Origin: Psychrobacter sp. ANT_WB68
GTDB lineage: Bacteria > Pseudomonadota > Gammaproteobacteria > Pseudomonadales > Moraxellaceae
NCBI RefSeq assembly: GCF_008369115.1
Contig: NZ_VOAZ01000001.1
Coordinates: forward strand, 682,001-746,000
Length of the DNA: 64,000 nucleotides
Direction of reading: 5' to 3'
Under the pieces are notes generated by a model. That model had not been told where the DNA came from. It saw only the letters and a program-made list of their open reading frames with translations, and ran no database searches. The position numbers were made by a program, and so were the translations under genes. Below are positions 46,179-56,633 of this stretch, piece by piece. Position 1 is the first letter of the stretch, and the number at the start of each line of letters is the position of its first letter.

Positions 46179-47705
46179 ATGACAGCTACAAATATTGATT
46201 CAAAAACAGAGCTGAACAACTTAAAAGACATCATCGATTTAGAGCAAATACAAACCGCTTATATCAACGGTCGTTATTTGGCTATCGATGAATCCTTAGC
46301 GATTTTTGAAGATATTAATCCAGCGACGGGTGAAGTGCTAGCAACCATTCAGCAAACAACTAATGAGCAGATTAATGAGGCGGTAAAAGCGGCGCAAAAA
46401 GGCCAAAAGGTTTGGGCGGCAATGACAGCGGTTGAGCGCAGTCGCATTTTATTAAACGCAGTTGCCATATTGCGCGAGCGTAATGATGTGCTGGCATTGC
46501 TCGAAACCAAAGATACGGGTAAAGCGCTCTCTGAAACCAAATATGTCGATATCGTCACCGGTGCTGATGTCGTTGAATATTATGCGGGTCTCGCACCAAT
46601 GCTTGAAGGTCGTCAGATTCCGCTACGTGATACTAGCTTTGTTTATACCCGTCGCGAGCCACTTGGCGTGGTCGCAGGTATTGGTGCATGGAATTATCCG
46701 ATTCAGATTGCGATGTGGAAGGCTGCACCGGCATTAGCCGCTGGGAATGCGATGATTTTCAAACCATCAGAAGTCACACCGTTAACGGCACTAAAATTGG
46801 CAGAAATCTTCACAGAAGCAGGCTTACCAGACGGCGTTTTTAACGTTGTGCAAGGGGATTATAAAGTCGGCGAAGCATTAACCCAGCATCCTGATATCGC
46901 TAAAGTATCGTTTACCGGTGGTGTACCAACGGGTAAAAAAGTCATGGCGAGTGCGGCATCATCGTCTCTTAAAGACGTGACCTTAGAGCTTGGTGGTAAG
47001 TCGCCACTGATTATATTTGATGATGCGGACATCGATACCGCCGCTGATATTGCGATGATGGCGAATTTCTATAGCACAGGTCAGGTCTGTACCAATGGCA
47101 CACGCGTCTTTATCCCGAAAGCCTTACAAGCCAAGTTTGAAGAAGCTATCTTAGCGCGTGTCAAGCGTATCAAGCTTGGCGATCCGATGGATGAAAATAT
47201 TAATATGGGTCCACTGGTTAGCTTCCCGCATATGGACAGAGTGCTTGGCTATATCCAGCAAGGAAAGGAGGGCGGCGCGCGTTTATTAACGGGTGGTGAA
47301 CGTATCACGACAGGCGAGCTTGCCAACGGTGCATTTGTCGCGCCGACCGTGTTTACAGATTGCAGCGATGATATGACTATCGTACGTGAGGAAATCTTTG
47401 GTCCAGTAATGTCAATATTGACGTATGAGACGGAAGAAGAGGTCATTCGCCGTGCCAATGATACCGAATACGGCTTGGCGGCAGGGGTCGTGACTACAGA
47501 CCTAACCCGCGCGCATCGCGTGATTGCGCAGATTGAAGCCGGTATTTGCTGGTTAAATACCTGGGGTGAGTCCGCAGCGCAAATGCCAGTTGGCGGTTAT
47601 AAACATTCAGGTATTGGCCGCGAAAATGGCATTGAAGCCCTTGAGCACTATACGCAGACTAAATCTATCCAAGTAGAGCTGGGTAAGTTTGAATCGGTAT
47701 TTTAA
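46179..47705 (+). CDS. betB: Betaine aldehyde dehydrogenase BetB
   Basis: BetB oxidises betaine aldehyde to glycine betaine with NAD(P)+. The 508-residue ALDH has [11 protein letters not shown] (general base E270), [15 protein letters not shown] (nucleophile C304) and [20 protein letters not shown]. Glycine-betaine ALDH type is supported by the adjacent choline dehydrogenase gene. The start follows AGGAGA. The head (about 20 residues) is longer than in E. coli BetB. It precedes betA by 116 bases and is probably co-transcribed. Confidence 0.92.
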   Translation: MTATNIDSKTELNNLKDIIDLEQIQTAYINGRYLAIDESLAIFEDINPATGEVLATIQQTTNEQINEAVKAAQKGQKVWAAMTAVERSRILLNAVAILRERNDVLALLETKDTGKALSETKYVDIVTGADVVEYYAGLAPMLEGRQIPLRDTSFVYTRREPLGVVAGIGAWNYPIQIAMWKAAPALAAGNAMIFKPSEVTPLTALKLAEIFTEAGLPDGVFNVVQGDYKVGEALTQHPDIAKVSFTGGVPTGKKVMASAASSSLKDVTLELGGKSPLIIFDDADIDTAADIAMMANFYSTGQVCTNGTRVFIPKALQAKFEEAILARVKRIKLGDPMDENINMGPLVSFPHMDRVLGYIQQGKEGGARLLTGGERITTGELANGAFVAPTVFTDCSDDMTIVREEIFGPVMSILTYETEEEVIRRANDTEYGLAAGVVTTDLTRAHRVIAQIEAGICWLNTWGESAAQMPVGGYKHSGIGRENGIEALEHYTQTKSIQVELGKFESVF

Positions 47706-47821
47706 TCAGTTGCATGGTAAGAGTTTTAAAACAGTAAGGTTGGCGTATTAGGAATAATTTGTCCTTTTACACCGCATTACTGATATCAAATGATGGATTT
47801 TTTAATATTATGGAGCGTTTT

Positions 47822-49522
47822 ATGACATCAACCACACCTGAATATGACTACATCATCGTTGGCGCAGGTTCAGCAGGAAATGTGCTGGCCACCCGCTTGA
47901 CCGAAGATGCCAACATTAAGGTGTTGCTGTTAGAGGCGGGTCGTCCGGACCATCGCTTAGACTTTCGCACACAGATGCCAGCGGCGCTCGCGATGCCGTT
48001 ACAAGGAACCACTTATAACTGGGGCTATAAAACCGATCCCGAGCCGTATATGAACAACCGTATTATGGACTGTGGTCGCGGCAAAGGACTGGGCGGCTCA
48101 TCACTGATTAATGGGATGTGCTATATCCGTGGCAATGCGTTGGATTTTGACGATTGGGCCAAAATCAAAGGTTTAGAAGACTGGACCTATTCAGACTGCC
48201 TACCGTATTTTAAAAAACTAGAAAATAGTGACGCTGGTGAGAACGACTATCATGGCGTCGGCGGTCCGGTTGAAATAACCACCTCCAAGCCAGGTGTCAA
48301 TCCGCTATTTGAAGCGATGATTGAAGCGGGCGTGCAAGCTGGCTATCCACGTACGGATGACCTAAACGGCTATCAGCAAGAAGGCTTTGGGCCAATGGAT
48401 CGTTTTGTGACGCCAAATGGTCGCCGCGCATCAACAGCGCGCGGTTATCTTGACCGTGCTAAACCGCGTAGCAATATCACCATTTTAACGGCTGCATTGA
48501 CTGATGTGATTTTGTTCGATAGCAAACGTGCTGTCGGCGTTAAAGTCGCACATCAAGGTCAAACCAAAAAATTCTATGCGTCTCGTGAAGTGATTGTATC
48601 TTCTGGCGCGATTGCCTCGCCGCAATTATTGCAACGCTCAGGCATTGGTCCTGGTCAATGGCTTAAAGATTTGGGAGTCAATGAGATTCTAGATTTACCA
48701 GGTGTCGGTAATAATCTACAAGACCATTTAGAGCTGTATATGCAGTATGAATGTAAGCTGCCGGTCTCGATTGCGCCCGCCAATAAATGGTGGAATAAGC
48801 CGGCGATTGGTGCTGAATGGCTATTTAATGGCACAGGGCTTGGCGCGTCAAATCAGTTCGAAGGCGGCGGCTTTATTCGTACCGATGAAAAGTTTACCCA
48901 TCCTAATATTCAGTATCATTTTCTACCGTTAGCAGTGCGTTACGATGGTCGCAGTGCGGTGAAATCTCATAGCTTCCAAGCACATGTGGGCTCATTGCGC
49001 TCGCCAAGTCGCGGTCGCGTCAAACTGACCTCGAAAGACCCAAGCGCGCATCCGAGTATCTTATTTAACTATATGTCGCATGAGCAGGACTGGCAAGAGT
49101 TCCGCGCCGCCATGCGTATCACCCGTGAGATTATGCATCAGCCAGCGCTTGACCCTTATCGTGGTCGCGCCATTGCGCCAACCGATGACTTGTTGACCGA
49201 TGCGCAGTTAGACGAGTATGTCCGTAACCATAGCGAAACGGCTTATCATCCGTCATGTACCTGTGCGATGGGCGAAGGCAATGATTCGGTAGTTGATGGA
49301 GAAGGGCTGGTACACGGTATCGATGGCTTGCGCGTCGTCGATGCATCGATTATGCCAAATATCATCAGTGGTAACCTGAACGCGACCACCATTATGCTCG
49401 CCGAAAAAATCGTCGATAAGATGCGCGGCATACAGCTACCACGCTCGACGGTAGATTATTACGTTGCAAATGGTGCACCGCTCAGAGCCGAGCCGATGCG
49501 CGTTTATAAATCTGTTGTTTAA
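47822..49522 (+). CDS. betA: Choline dehydrogenase BetA (GMC oxidoreductase)
   Basis: BetA oxidises choline to betaine aldehyde, and can take it on to glycine betaine. It is a membrane-associated FAD enzyme of the GMC family: [57 protein letters not shown], and the C-terminal catalytic [15 protein letters not shown] with [13 protein letters not shown]. The ATG at 47822 is preferred because GGAG lies eight bases upstream and it gives the usual BetA start; a TTG further upstream would add 21 residues. A terminator lies 78 bases after the stop. Confidence 0.95.
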   Translation: MTSTTPEYDYIIVGAGSAGNVLATRLTEDANIKVLLLEAGRPDHRLDFRTQMPAALAMPLQGTTYNWGYKTDPEPYMNNRIMDCGRGKGLGGSSLINGMCYIRGNALDFDDWAKIKGLEDWTYSDCLPYFKKLENSDAGENDYHGVGGPVEITTSKPGVNPLFEAMIEAGVQAGYPRTDDLNGYQQEGFGPMDRFVTPNGRRASTARGYLDRAKPRSNITILTAALTDVILFDSKRAVGVKVAHQGQTKKFYASREVIVSSGAIASPQLLQRSGIGPGQWLKDLGVNEILDLPGVGNNLQDHLELYMQYECKLPVSIAPANKWWNKPAIGAEWLFNGTGLGASNQFEGGGFIRTDEKFTHPNIQYHFLPLAVRYDGRSAVKSHSFQAHVGSLRSPSRGRVKLTSKDPSAHPSILFNYMSHEQDWQEFRAAMRITREIMHQPALDPYRGRAIAPTDDLLTDAQLDEYVRNHSETAYHPSCTCAMGEGNDSVVDGEGLVHGIDGLRVVDASIMPNIISGNLNATTIMLAEKIVDKMRGIQLPRSTVDYYVANGAPLRAEPMRVYKSVV

Positions 49523-49599
49523 AAGACTGTCTAAATGAGTGTCTAAACAACGGTATAAGCTATTGGACAATAAATAATATAAGACCATTTCAAGAAGAC

Positions 49600-49625
49600 G
49601 ACCTTTCACAGTAAAGGTCTTTTTT
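49600..49625 (+). terminator. Terminator after betA
   Basis: GACCTTT and AAAGGTC form a 7-bp perfect stem around 6 bases, followed by TTTTTT. Confidence 0.8.
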
Positions 49626-49840
49626 ATCAGCGCTTATGTTAAGCAGGTCGAGCCTTTAAGGCGGCCTCTGTTTAGCGTTTGCTTTGCTATGTTAATAACA
49701 GTTTATATATAGCAAATCTTATTTATTGGTACTGCTTTGTGCGTCATGCGGTGATACATATCTTATGTGACTATCAGTCATAAAGTTATGACGGACAAAG
49801 CAATATCAGACCCTGTTTAATTTACCTATTGAGGTCTTTT

Positions 49841-51886
49841 ATGTACAGCTCGCCATCAGAAGATGCGACGAAACCCCTGACTCTAAATAAAACGGTTTTT
49901 TTAGGTTCAGCTATTATTTCTATTTTATTGATCATCTGGACGATTGTATTTCCAGATTATAGTCAGACATTATTAAGCGCTAGTATGGCATGGGTATCAG
50001 AAAGCTTTGGCTGGTATTACATGCTGGTAGTAGCTGCTTATAGTATTTTCGCCTTGTTTGTTGGTTTTTCTAAATACGGCGATATCAAGCTTGGGCAAGA
50101 TCACGAAAAAGCCCAGTTTCCATTTTTAGCATGGGCGGCGATGCTATTTTCCGCGGGTATCGGGATTGATTTATTATTCTTTGGTGCCTCTGAGCCGTTG
50201 ATGCATTATTTGACGCCGCATACTGGTTTAGAGCCTGCCAGTGCAGAAGCGATGCGTGAAGCACTGTCGCAAACCTTTTTACACTGGGGTCTTCATGGTT
50301 GGGGTATTTATGCACTAATCGGTATGGCATTGGCGTACTTTGCTTATCGTAAAAACATGCCATTGGCACTACGTTCACCACTGACACCTATCTTTGGCGA
50401 GCGCTTAATAAAGGGCTGGCTTGGTGATGGTATTGATACTTTTGGTGTCGTCTGTACGCTGATGGGAATTGCGACTAGCTTAGGTATTGGGGTATTGCAG
50501 GCCAATGCGGGCTTGACTCATGTTTTCGGTATCGAGTCTAGCAAAATGGTACAGAGCCTGATTATCTTAGGGGTGGTTGTTGCTGCGGCTATCTCTGCGA
50601 TGACGGGTGTTGAAAAAGGCGTACGCCGTTTATCCGAATTTAATATGCTGTCATCAATATTGCTACTATTGGCAATATTAGTGCTAGGTAATACCGTTTA
50701 CTTGCTCAATACCTTTACCCAAAATATTGGTCAGTACTTTCAAACCATTATTTTTAAGACCTTTGATGTCTATGCTTATGATGGTACGGCTGGTGCCGAA
50801 TGGAAGTCAGGTTGGACGATATTTTTCTGGGCATGGTGGGTCGCTTGGGCACCCTTTGTAGGATTATTTATCGCGCGTATTAGCCGTGGCCGTACCCTGC
50901 GAGAGTTCGTCTTTGGTGTGATGTTTATCCCACTTGGTTTTATCTTTGCATGGTTTTCTATCTTTGGTAATTCAGCGATAGATTTGGTCGCCAATGGCGC
51001 CACCGAACTTGGTGAAATCGCCGTTAATGACGCGGCGATGGGTATGTTTGCCTTGTTTGAATACTTTCCTTATAGCGATATTTTCTCATTAGCAGGCGTG
51101 ATTATTGGACTGATATTTTTTGTGACGTCCGCTGACTCAGGCGCTTTAGTCCTTGCGAACCTCAGCTCAAGAGGTATGACCAATGATACCGACGCACCTG
51201 TTTGGTTACGTTTATTTTGGGCGGCAGCTACAGGTTTGATTACTCTGGGTCTATTGTTTGCGGGTGGTTTTGCCTCGCTACAATCCGTCTCTGTGATTGC
51301 AGGTTTGCCGTTCTCTCTTATTTTAGTGCTTTACATGATGGCTATGTGGAAGTCATTAAAAGAGGAGGGCAATAAGCGCAAAGCCAGTACCGTTGGCACG
51401 GCAAACGTGCTCGATAGTGGTAAAGGTTGGAAAGCGCGCTTGCAACGTATCGTTAGCTTCCCCAGTCATAAACAGGTCGAACGCTTTTTACAGACGGTGG
51501 TTAAGCCTGCGATGATTGAGGTTGAAAGCGAGCTAAAAGCGGGTGGTCTTCAGACGGCATTGGATATCCGAAATCTGGCGAGTATCGGTAAAGATATAGA
51601 TGCTGGGATGGATGAAGATGACGGTCAGATAGATGGGGTAAAACTGCGCGTCGGTCATGGTGATGAAGATGACTTTATTTATGAAGTCAATCTAATCAAA
51701 GCTGAGAGACCGAACTTTACACTCAATACTTCAAGTAAGCAGGCCGAGTTTTATTACCGTGCTGAGGTGTTTTTAAGTGATGGCTCGCAAGAGTATGACT
51801 TAGTTGGCTATACCAAAGAGCAAGTGCTGGTCGATATTTTGCATCAGTACGAATGTCATATGCAGTATCTCCATTTAGAACGTTAA
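49841..51886 (+). CDS. betT: High-affinity choline transporter BetT (BCCT)
   Basis: BetT takes up choline by proton symport to feed BetA and BetB. The BCCT core has GIGIDLLFFGASEPLMHYL, the GIGID variant of choline carriers, and WAWWVAWAPFVGLFIARISR. Beyond residue 510 it has a cytosolic C-terminal extension of about 170 residues, typical of BetT and involved in osmotic activation, ending VLVDILHQYECHMQYLHLER. The ATG at 49841 follows GAGG; an in-frame TTG lies upstream. It has its own promoter region after the betA terminator. Confidence 0.93.
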   Translation: MYSSPSEDATKPLTLNKTVFLGSAIISILLIIWTIVFPDYSQTLLSASMAWVSESFGWYYMLVVAAYSIFALFVGFSKYGDIKLGQDHEKAQFPFLAWAAMLFSAGIGIDLLFFGASEPLMHYLTPHTGLEPASAEAMREALSQTFLHWGLHGWGIYALIGMALAYFAYRKNMPLALRSPLTPIFGERLIKGWLGDGIDTFGVVCTLMGIATSLGIGVLQANAGLTHVFGIESSKMVQSLIILGVVVAAAISAMTGVEKGVRRLSEFNMLSSILLLLAILVLGNTVYLLNTFTQNIGQYFQTIIFKTFDVYAYDGTAGAEWKSGWTIFFWAWWVAWAPFVGLFIARISRGRTLREFVFGVMFIPLGFIFAWFSIFGNSAIDLVANGATELGEIAVNDAAMGMFALFEYFPYSDIFSLAGVIIGLIFFVTSADSGALVLANLSSRGMTNDTDAPVWLRLFWAAATGLITLGLLFAGGFASLQSVSVIAGLPFSLILVLYMMAMWKSLKEEGNKRKASTVGTANVLDSGKGWKARLQRIVSFPSHKQVERFLQTVVKPAMIEVESELKAGGLQTALDIRNLASIGKDIDAGMDEDDGQIDGVKLRVGHGDEDDFIYEVNLIKAERPNFTLNTSSKQAEFYYRAEVFLSDGSQEYDLVGYTKEQVLVDILHQYECHMQYLHLER

Positions 51887-51955
51887 TTCATTCATCAAAC
51901 GCCAGTATATGGCTTGCTAGATTTTAGATATTTGATTAACAATTTGGCAAAAGAT

Positions 51956-51992
51956 AACCCCATAAGTTGCGTGCAGCTTATTGGGGTTTTTT
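51956..51992 (+). terminator. Terminator after betT
   Basis: AACCCCA-TAAGTTGC pairs with GCAGCTTATTGGGGTT (one bulge) and is followed by a T-run. Confidence 0.8.
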
Positions 51993-52618
51993 ATATAAAT
52001 TGGTTCAATGAATAGTGAATTTAATGAGAAATCTAGTGATAAATCTAATAATCAATGATTGAGCGACAGCAGTTGTCGCGCGGCTTATTTTAGCCTCTTT
52101 ATTTTCATCAGGTTTTATATTATAGTTATTGAGTCAGGCAAAAATAACATGACAAACCGTTAACCCTCGGAGCGCAACGCTTCACTTCTTAACTGAGTTG
52201 TCTTTAGCAAGCATTTTTAATAATGTCCTTTGAACAATGTTATTTTCGTTTATTCCCAAACCGCTTCGCCTGCAAAAATCCAAACCTAAGCCCCAAAAAA
52301 TATATTGATTGATAATCAGAAACACTGAATAGAAAAATGCTCTTCAATTTTCATTTTTTAAGAGTAATAACGATAAAAAGTAGCTTTACGATAATGCAAA
52401 ACTGCGGCTAAAAAACCAGCTAAGCATAAAACTTATATGCAACCAAACTAATTAACTTATTCTACTTTATAGCTAATGATGTCATTTAACCAAATGGCAA
52501 ATAGACTCGGCTGGCTTAAAATTGCGCTTAACAAAAACCAAAAAATAAGAAAGCAAGAAAAAAAATACGAAAAATACTGCAACGAGCAAACTAAAATCAA
52601 AATAATAAGGATATGACG
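51993..52618. other. Gene-free AT-rich region
   Basis: About 625 bases between the betT terminator and the next gene show no supportable gene, repeat or RNA. A minus-strand frame at 52482-52769 overlaps the next gene's start and has no ribosome site. Confidence 0.5.
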
Positions 52619-53533
52619 ATGACAAAGTTAACGTATCAATTTGAGCAAAAACGGATAGACAATATGCAGTGGTCGCATGGCGCAAAACTGTTTGGAATAA
52701 CGGCACTGGCGAGTGATGAGAAAGGGCGCGTACGTAAAAGCCCATTATTTTATCTTGAGACGGTTTCAATAAATAATTATGAAGATGATGTGTATTTTGT
52801 CAATAATACCGATGACACACTGAGTTTTGTCGCGCCGTTTAGGCTGTGCCGGAACATAGATGAAGCGAGGGCTAAGCTTAATGATGTCAATGTTGAAAAC
52901 GTGGAAAAAGTAAAACTTTATAGCGATGATATGGATCGTTTATACGCGGACGTTTTACCCAAGCAAGGGGTGCGTATTGGCAGTATTCATATCATTTATG
53001 ATAGCGATGCGCTGATGCAGTGGTTTATCAGTGTGCCTTATAAGGGCGTTGATACGCATTATGGTATTTGGCGTTTTAACATAGTAGAGAAGGGCGGTAT
53101 TGGCGGGTCTTATCCACTACTTTGGGAGGATTTTAGTAAGCCCTCGCATGTGGTGAGTAGCGAGTGTGTGACTGAGCGTGATGAGATGCCGATAGAGCCT
53201 TCACTTTATGAGGAGCGCTGTTGGGTGTTAGAGCAATTTATCGAACAGTATGACGTGGCTGACGCCATATTTATATTAGCCATTAATGATGTACTCTATC
53301 GCTATTGTGTGGGCTGGAGTGCGCCCTACAATGAGTCTGATATTCAGGCAAAAGACATTGCGCGCAAATTAAAAGAGCAAAAGCCAAAAGATGCTGAGGC
53401 GGTAAAAGCTATTGTCCAAGCCGTTTACGATTTTTGGTTTGATAAAGGCTTTGCAAAAAATATCTCAATGCAAGCTTGTGCAGAGATTTTGAGTTTATAC
53501 CAAGCGCAGATAACCAATAAAAAATCGGTTTAA
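52619..53533 (+). CDS. Hypothetical protein
   Basis: A 304-residue soluble, acidic protein with no signal peptide or membrane segment. Two regions stand out: an N-terminal beta-rich half (about 10-150) with GIWRFN and SVPYKGVDTHYGI, and a helical C-terminal part with FIEQYDVADAIFILAINDVL and DAEAVKAIVQAVYDFWFDKG. I do not recognise a family or catalytic motif. AAGGA sits seven bases before the ATG at 52619, which is preferred to the ATG at 52613. It may be co-expressed with the esterase 54 bases downstream. Confidence 0.7.
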   Translation: MTKLTYQFEQKRIDNMQWSHGAKLFGITALASDEKGRVRKSPLFYLETVSINNYEDDVYFVNNTDDTLSFVAPFRLCRNIDEARAKLNDVNVENVEKVKLYSDDMDRLYADVLPKQGVRIGSIHIIYDSDALMQWFISVPYKGVDTHYGIWRFNIVEKGGIGGSYPLLWEDFSKPSHVVSSECVTERDEMPIEPSLYEERCWVLEQFIEQYDVADAIFILAINDVLYRYCVGWSAPYNESDIQAKDIARKLKEQKPKDAEAVKAIVQAVYDFWFDKGFAKNISMQACAEILSLYQAQITNKKSV

Positions 53534-53587
53534 ATGACAAAGCAAATGAATAAAAATAGGTCTAAACAATAATAAAAGGAGAAAGCT

Positions 53588-54172
53588 ATGATGTTTCCTA
53601 TCGAGAATAAAGACACATTCTTACTATTTTTTCATGGTCTCGATTCGAGTTGCGAGACTAGTAAATATACTTGTATTACGCGTGAGCCAAAATATTGTCA
53701 AACGGTCAATTATCGAGATGATTTTGTAGAAATATTTGAGATTTATGACGCTTTAATTCAAGAGAAGATGCATGAGTATCCACGCGTAGTATTGGCAGGG
53801 CACTCGCTTGGTGGTTGGTTTGCCAATCATTTTGCCCACAAATATAACTTGCGGGCGCTATTGATTGCGCCTTGTATTTATCCAAGTGAGGTTTTAGCAG
53901 ATCGTATTCCAGCAGTGGCGGATATGAAATTGTCTTTTCCGACCTCAAACTCTGAGATGGTACGAGTCATGGTGGAAGTCGACGATGAAAGCTTAGATGT
54001 GGCGGTGGCTAAACGAACCTTAGTCAATCTGCCTGATAGCTGGGAAGTCGATTATTTTGACGGCGGTCATCACCGTATCGCCCGTAGCAGTGATATTTGG
54101 TATCACTTGGTACATTTGTGTGAAGACCCTATCGTTTGGATGGATGAGGCGACGTATCATGGTGAAGACTGA
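53588..54172 (+). CDS. YqiA/YcfP-like alpha/beta-hydrolase esterase
   Basis: The 194-residue protein resembles the YqiA/YcfP group of small alpha/beta hydrolases. LLFFHGLDSSCETSKY is the oxyanion region, VLAGHSLGGWFANHFA contains the GxSxG nucleophile elbow (Ser about 79), and DYFDGGHHRIARSSD carries the catalytic His. AAGGAGA precedes the start. YqiA of E. coli is a carboxylesterase of unknown physiological role. It probably forms a transcript with the preceding hypothetical gene. Confidence 0.75.
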   Translation: MMFPIENKDTFLLFFHGLDSSCETSKYTCITREPKYCQTVNYRDDFVEIFEIYDALIQEKMHEYPRVVLAGHSLGGWFANHFAHKYNLRALLIAPCIYPSEVLADRIPAVADMKLSFPTSNSEMVRVMVEVDDESLDVAVAKRTLVNLPDSWEVDYFDGGHHRIARSSDIWYHLVHLCEDPIVWMDEATYHGED

Positions 54173-54257
54173 AGCGCGTGCTCAACCTAGAAGAGTAGAC
54201 AATCTGAAAAAGCAGGTATTTAAGGGTAAACAAAAAGCCCTGTTAAAGAATAAGTAA
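54159..54257 (+). CDS. Possible small basic protein
   Basis: A 32-codon frame starts at an ATG overlapping the end of the esterase gene and is rich in Lys and Arg (14 basic residues out of 32: MVKTEARAQPRRVDNLKKQ...). Overlap by 14 bases could allow translational coupling. No ribosome site stands out, and such short frames arise by chance, so this is a weak call. Confidence 0.25.
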   Translation: MVKTEARAQPRRVDNLKKQVFKGKQKALLKNK

Positions 54258-54516
54258 ACATATCAGTATTTATTTTCTATCAGCTGATGTGCTATCATCA
54301 TTGAGTCCTTCATCGTGGGTTTAACAGTTTTGTCATTGCCATTCGCTATTGCAAATTATCATAATTGCAATGGGTGGCGGCGTACAAACCTTGCAACTTC
54401 CAGCACGATATAAAACAATCCTGGTAAAGCGCATGAGCCTGTACTCCGACATCCTCATTTGTGCCTGATTTTATAATTTTTCGTCGGAGTTATAGGAATC
54501 TAAGGTCTTCACTATC

Positions 54517-55152
54517 ATGAGCCAATCTAGCAATCCATCCAAATATACTCGCCGTTATCAGCCGTGTCATCCTCTCGCACAATACGTCATCGCTCAAATA
54601 GATACGTTAGAATATCGTGCGCAAGATATTGTCAAAGCCATGGGTTACCCTTTAAAACATACCATGCCTGCCTGTGAACGCTTACGTCATGTGTTGTCTA
54701 ATAAACATATTGGCCTTGATGGCAGCTATAGAGATAAATACTTTACCGCCGATGAGTTTTTAGCCAAGCTATTTTTGGTGCTCGATTTGCCTTATGAGCC
54801 ATTTGCAGAAGATATCGCCCAGATTAAGGATGAGATAGCACAGGGTTCTAAGCCGCAACCTCAATATCGTTTACACGCCGATGTTGATTTTAATTTTGAT
54901 GGTAACGCAAATTGGTTGTCTCGTTGGGGCGCTTCACTTTGGACTCATGTAGATTTGCCAATTGGATTTGCTAAACTAGAGGAAGCTGCGCGTAAAAGCA
55001 TTATTAAAGAGCGTATCCGCACGCATTATCAAGAGCGTGGGGCTAATGTACCGTACGATGGCACTATAAAAGGCTATCGCTTGATTATTGAACTGCAAGA
55101 TAAAGAAGTCGAGAGATTCGAGTACGACTTACCAAAATCTAAAAGTGTTTAA
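54517..55152 (+). CDS. Hypothetical protein, possibly DNA-binding
   Basis: A 211-residue soluble protein. The first half is helical and contains IDTLEYRAQDIVKAMGYPLK and ACERLRHVLSNKHIGLDGSY, which could fold as a helix-turn-helix or Xre-like domain. The second half is beta-rich (RLHADVDFNFDGNANWLSRW) and ends in a charged strand-helix pair. I do not recognise a family, and the helix-turn-helix reading is a guess from the spacing of helices. It stands alone and is followed by a terminator. Confidence 0.65.
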   Translation: MSQSSNPSKYTRRYQPCHPLAQYVIAQIDTLEYRAQDIVKAMGYPLKHTMPACERLRHVLSNKHIGLDGSYRDKYFTADEFLAKLFLVLDLPYEPFAEDIAQIKDEIAQGSKPQPQYRLHADVDFNFDGNANWLSRWGASLWTHVDLPIGFAKLEEAARKSIIKERIRTHYQERGANVPYDGTIKGYRLIIELQDKEVERFEYDLPKSKSV

Positions 55153-55225
55153 TAGCCTAAGCAATATTAATTTTATAATCTTATAATTCTAAAAAACCGC
55201 CTTTATAATGTTTTAGATTAAACAC

Positions 55226-55260
55226 AAGTCTTACTACTTTTTATGATAGTGAGGCTTTTT
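55226..55260 (+). terminator. Terminator after the hypothetical gene
   Basis: AAGTCTTACTA pairs with TAGTGAGGCTT through an 11-bp stem containing G-T pairs, followed by a T-run. Confidence 0.65.
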
Positions 55261-55469
55261 GTATGGTGTGAACTTAATTAACATCACTGATCTTAACGCA
55301 CTATCTTTTTAAGCATCAAACCTACCATTGAAGGCAACTACTGGCATTGCTATCATGAGCAAGCAAAGGGGCTAATACAATCATTTTTAAAATCGAAACG
55401 TGCCTTCATAATAAATAATAGCTTTTACCTATAAGGCTATTAACTTTAATCAAACTGCGAACCATACTC

Positions 55470-56144
55470 ATGATCTCCTCTTATCCTTGTCTTTACTCTT
55501 TTCGTCGTTGCCCTTATGCCATGCGTGCCCGACTTGGCATACTGTTTGCCGAGCTGCAGGTGGAGCTGCGCGAGATAACGCTGAAAAATAAGCCGCCACA
55601 GATGCTAGCGATTAGCCCCAAAGGTACGGTGCCTGTTTTACAGCTTTTGGATGGGACGGTGATTGAAGAGAGTAGAGAGATAATGATATGGGCGCTTGCG
55701 CAGCGAGATTCGCAAGGATTAATTAATGCAGAGACTTTGCTTGAAGCGAATGCGCTGATTGATAAAAACGACAATGAGTTTAAATATTGGCTTGATCGCT
55801 ACAAATACGCCGACCGTCATATCGAGATGACCCAAACAGAGTATCGACAAAAAGGGGGAGCCTTTTTACAGCTTTTAGAGGAACTCCTGACTAAAAATCC
55901 TTATCTGCTAGGGAAAAGCGTGACGCTTGCTGATATTGGAATTGTGCCTTTTGTCCGTCAATTTGCTCATGTCGATCGCGATATTTTTTACAGTCTTCCT
56001 TATCCGAATCTACAGCGATGGCTACAGGACTGGCTCTCCCATCCGCTATTTTTACAATCGATGACTAAGTTCCAGCCGTGGCAAGAAGAGGATGAGGTGG
56101 TGATTTTCGCCAAAACTTCCTATAAAGGCTTTGATGATTGCTAA
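55470..56144 (+). CDS. Glutathione S-transferase family protein
   Basis: The 224-residue protein has an N-terminal thioredoxin-like domain with LYSFRRCPYAMRARL, the CPYAMRAR hallmark of this GST subgroup, and SPKGTVPVLQLLDGTVIEES, the glutathione-contact cis-Pro region. A helical C-terminal domain contains LGKSVTLADIGIVPFVRQF. The catalytic cysteine of the omega/beta-like type is at position 14. Neighbours give no hint of the electrophile handled. It is separated from the urease operon by 490 bases. Confidence 0.85.
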   Translation: MISSYPCLYSFRRCPYAMRARLGILFAELQVELREITLKNKPPQMLAISPKGTVPVLQLLDGTVIEESREIMIWALAQRDSQGLINAETLLEANALIDKNDNEFKYWLDRYKYADRHIEMTQTEYRQKGGAFLQLLEELLTKNPYLLGKSVTLADIGIVPFVRQFAHVDRDIFYSLPYPNLQRWLQDWLSHPLFLQSMTKFQPWQEEDEVVIFAKTSYKGFDDC

Positions 56145-56633
56145 GCCTTTTAAATATTAGCCTCATTTTTTTAGATATCCCATCCTCTAGATTTTTATCT
56201 GATTGAATTTCTACACGATTGACTGTGCAGCTCAACTATAAATAGCGATAATTAACCGCATTTTTTTAAAAATTAGCAAATTAATAGTTTGACAGTTATA
56301 TACTTTTGGTTTATAAGAGATGAATAGTAAGGTTGTTTACCGATAAGTATCTTTTTGGTGTCAATATTTAACGCAATTAAGCTCATACACATACCAAGGG
56401 CAGTGTCTACTACCCTGATGTTACATCGTAATTTATCTGCAGTATTCGTTTTATGGTTTTTAGGCAGTCACTGCCCAACTCATGACATTCGCTGACAGCT
56501 ACTAAGCTGCCACTGTCACTCTAACCTCACCCACGCGCGTGAATGTATTTTATCATTTTGCTATCGTCAGCCAATTTGTTGACGATTCAGCGATGTATGT
56601 CGCGTTGGGCCTATAAAAAAGGTTTTCATTCGC
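56145..56633. other. Region upstream of the urease operon
   Basis: This 489-bp stretch should contain the urease promoter. It is AT-rich and includes the short palindromes GGCAGTCACTGCC near 56463 and ATCGTCA...TGACGAT at 56563-56586. No gene or obvious NtrC-type site was identified by eye. Confidence 0.5.
56563..56586 (+). promoter_or_regulatory. Dyad upstream of ureD
   Basis: ATCGTCA and TGACGAT are a perfect 7-bp inverted repeat separated by 10 bases, 48 bases before ureD. The size suits an operator for a dimeric regulator, or a hairpin. No regulator gene is adjacent. Confidence 0.35.
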
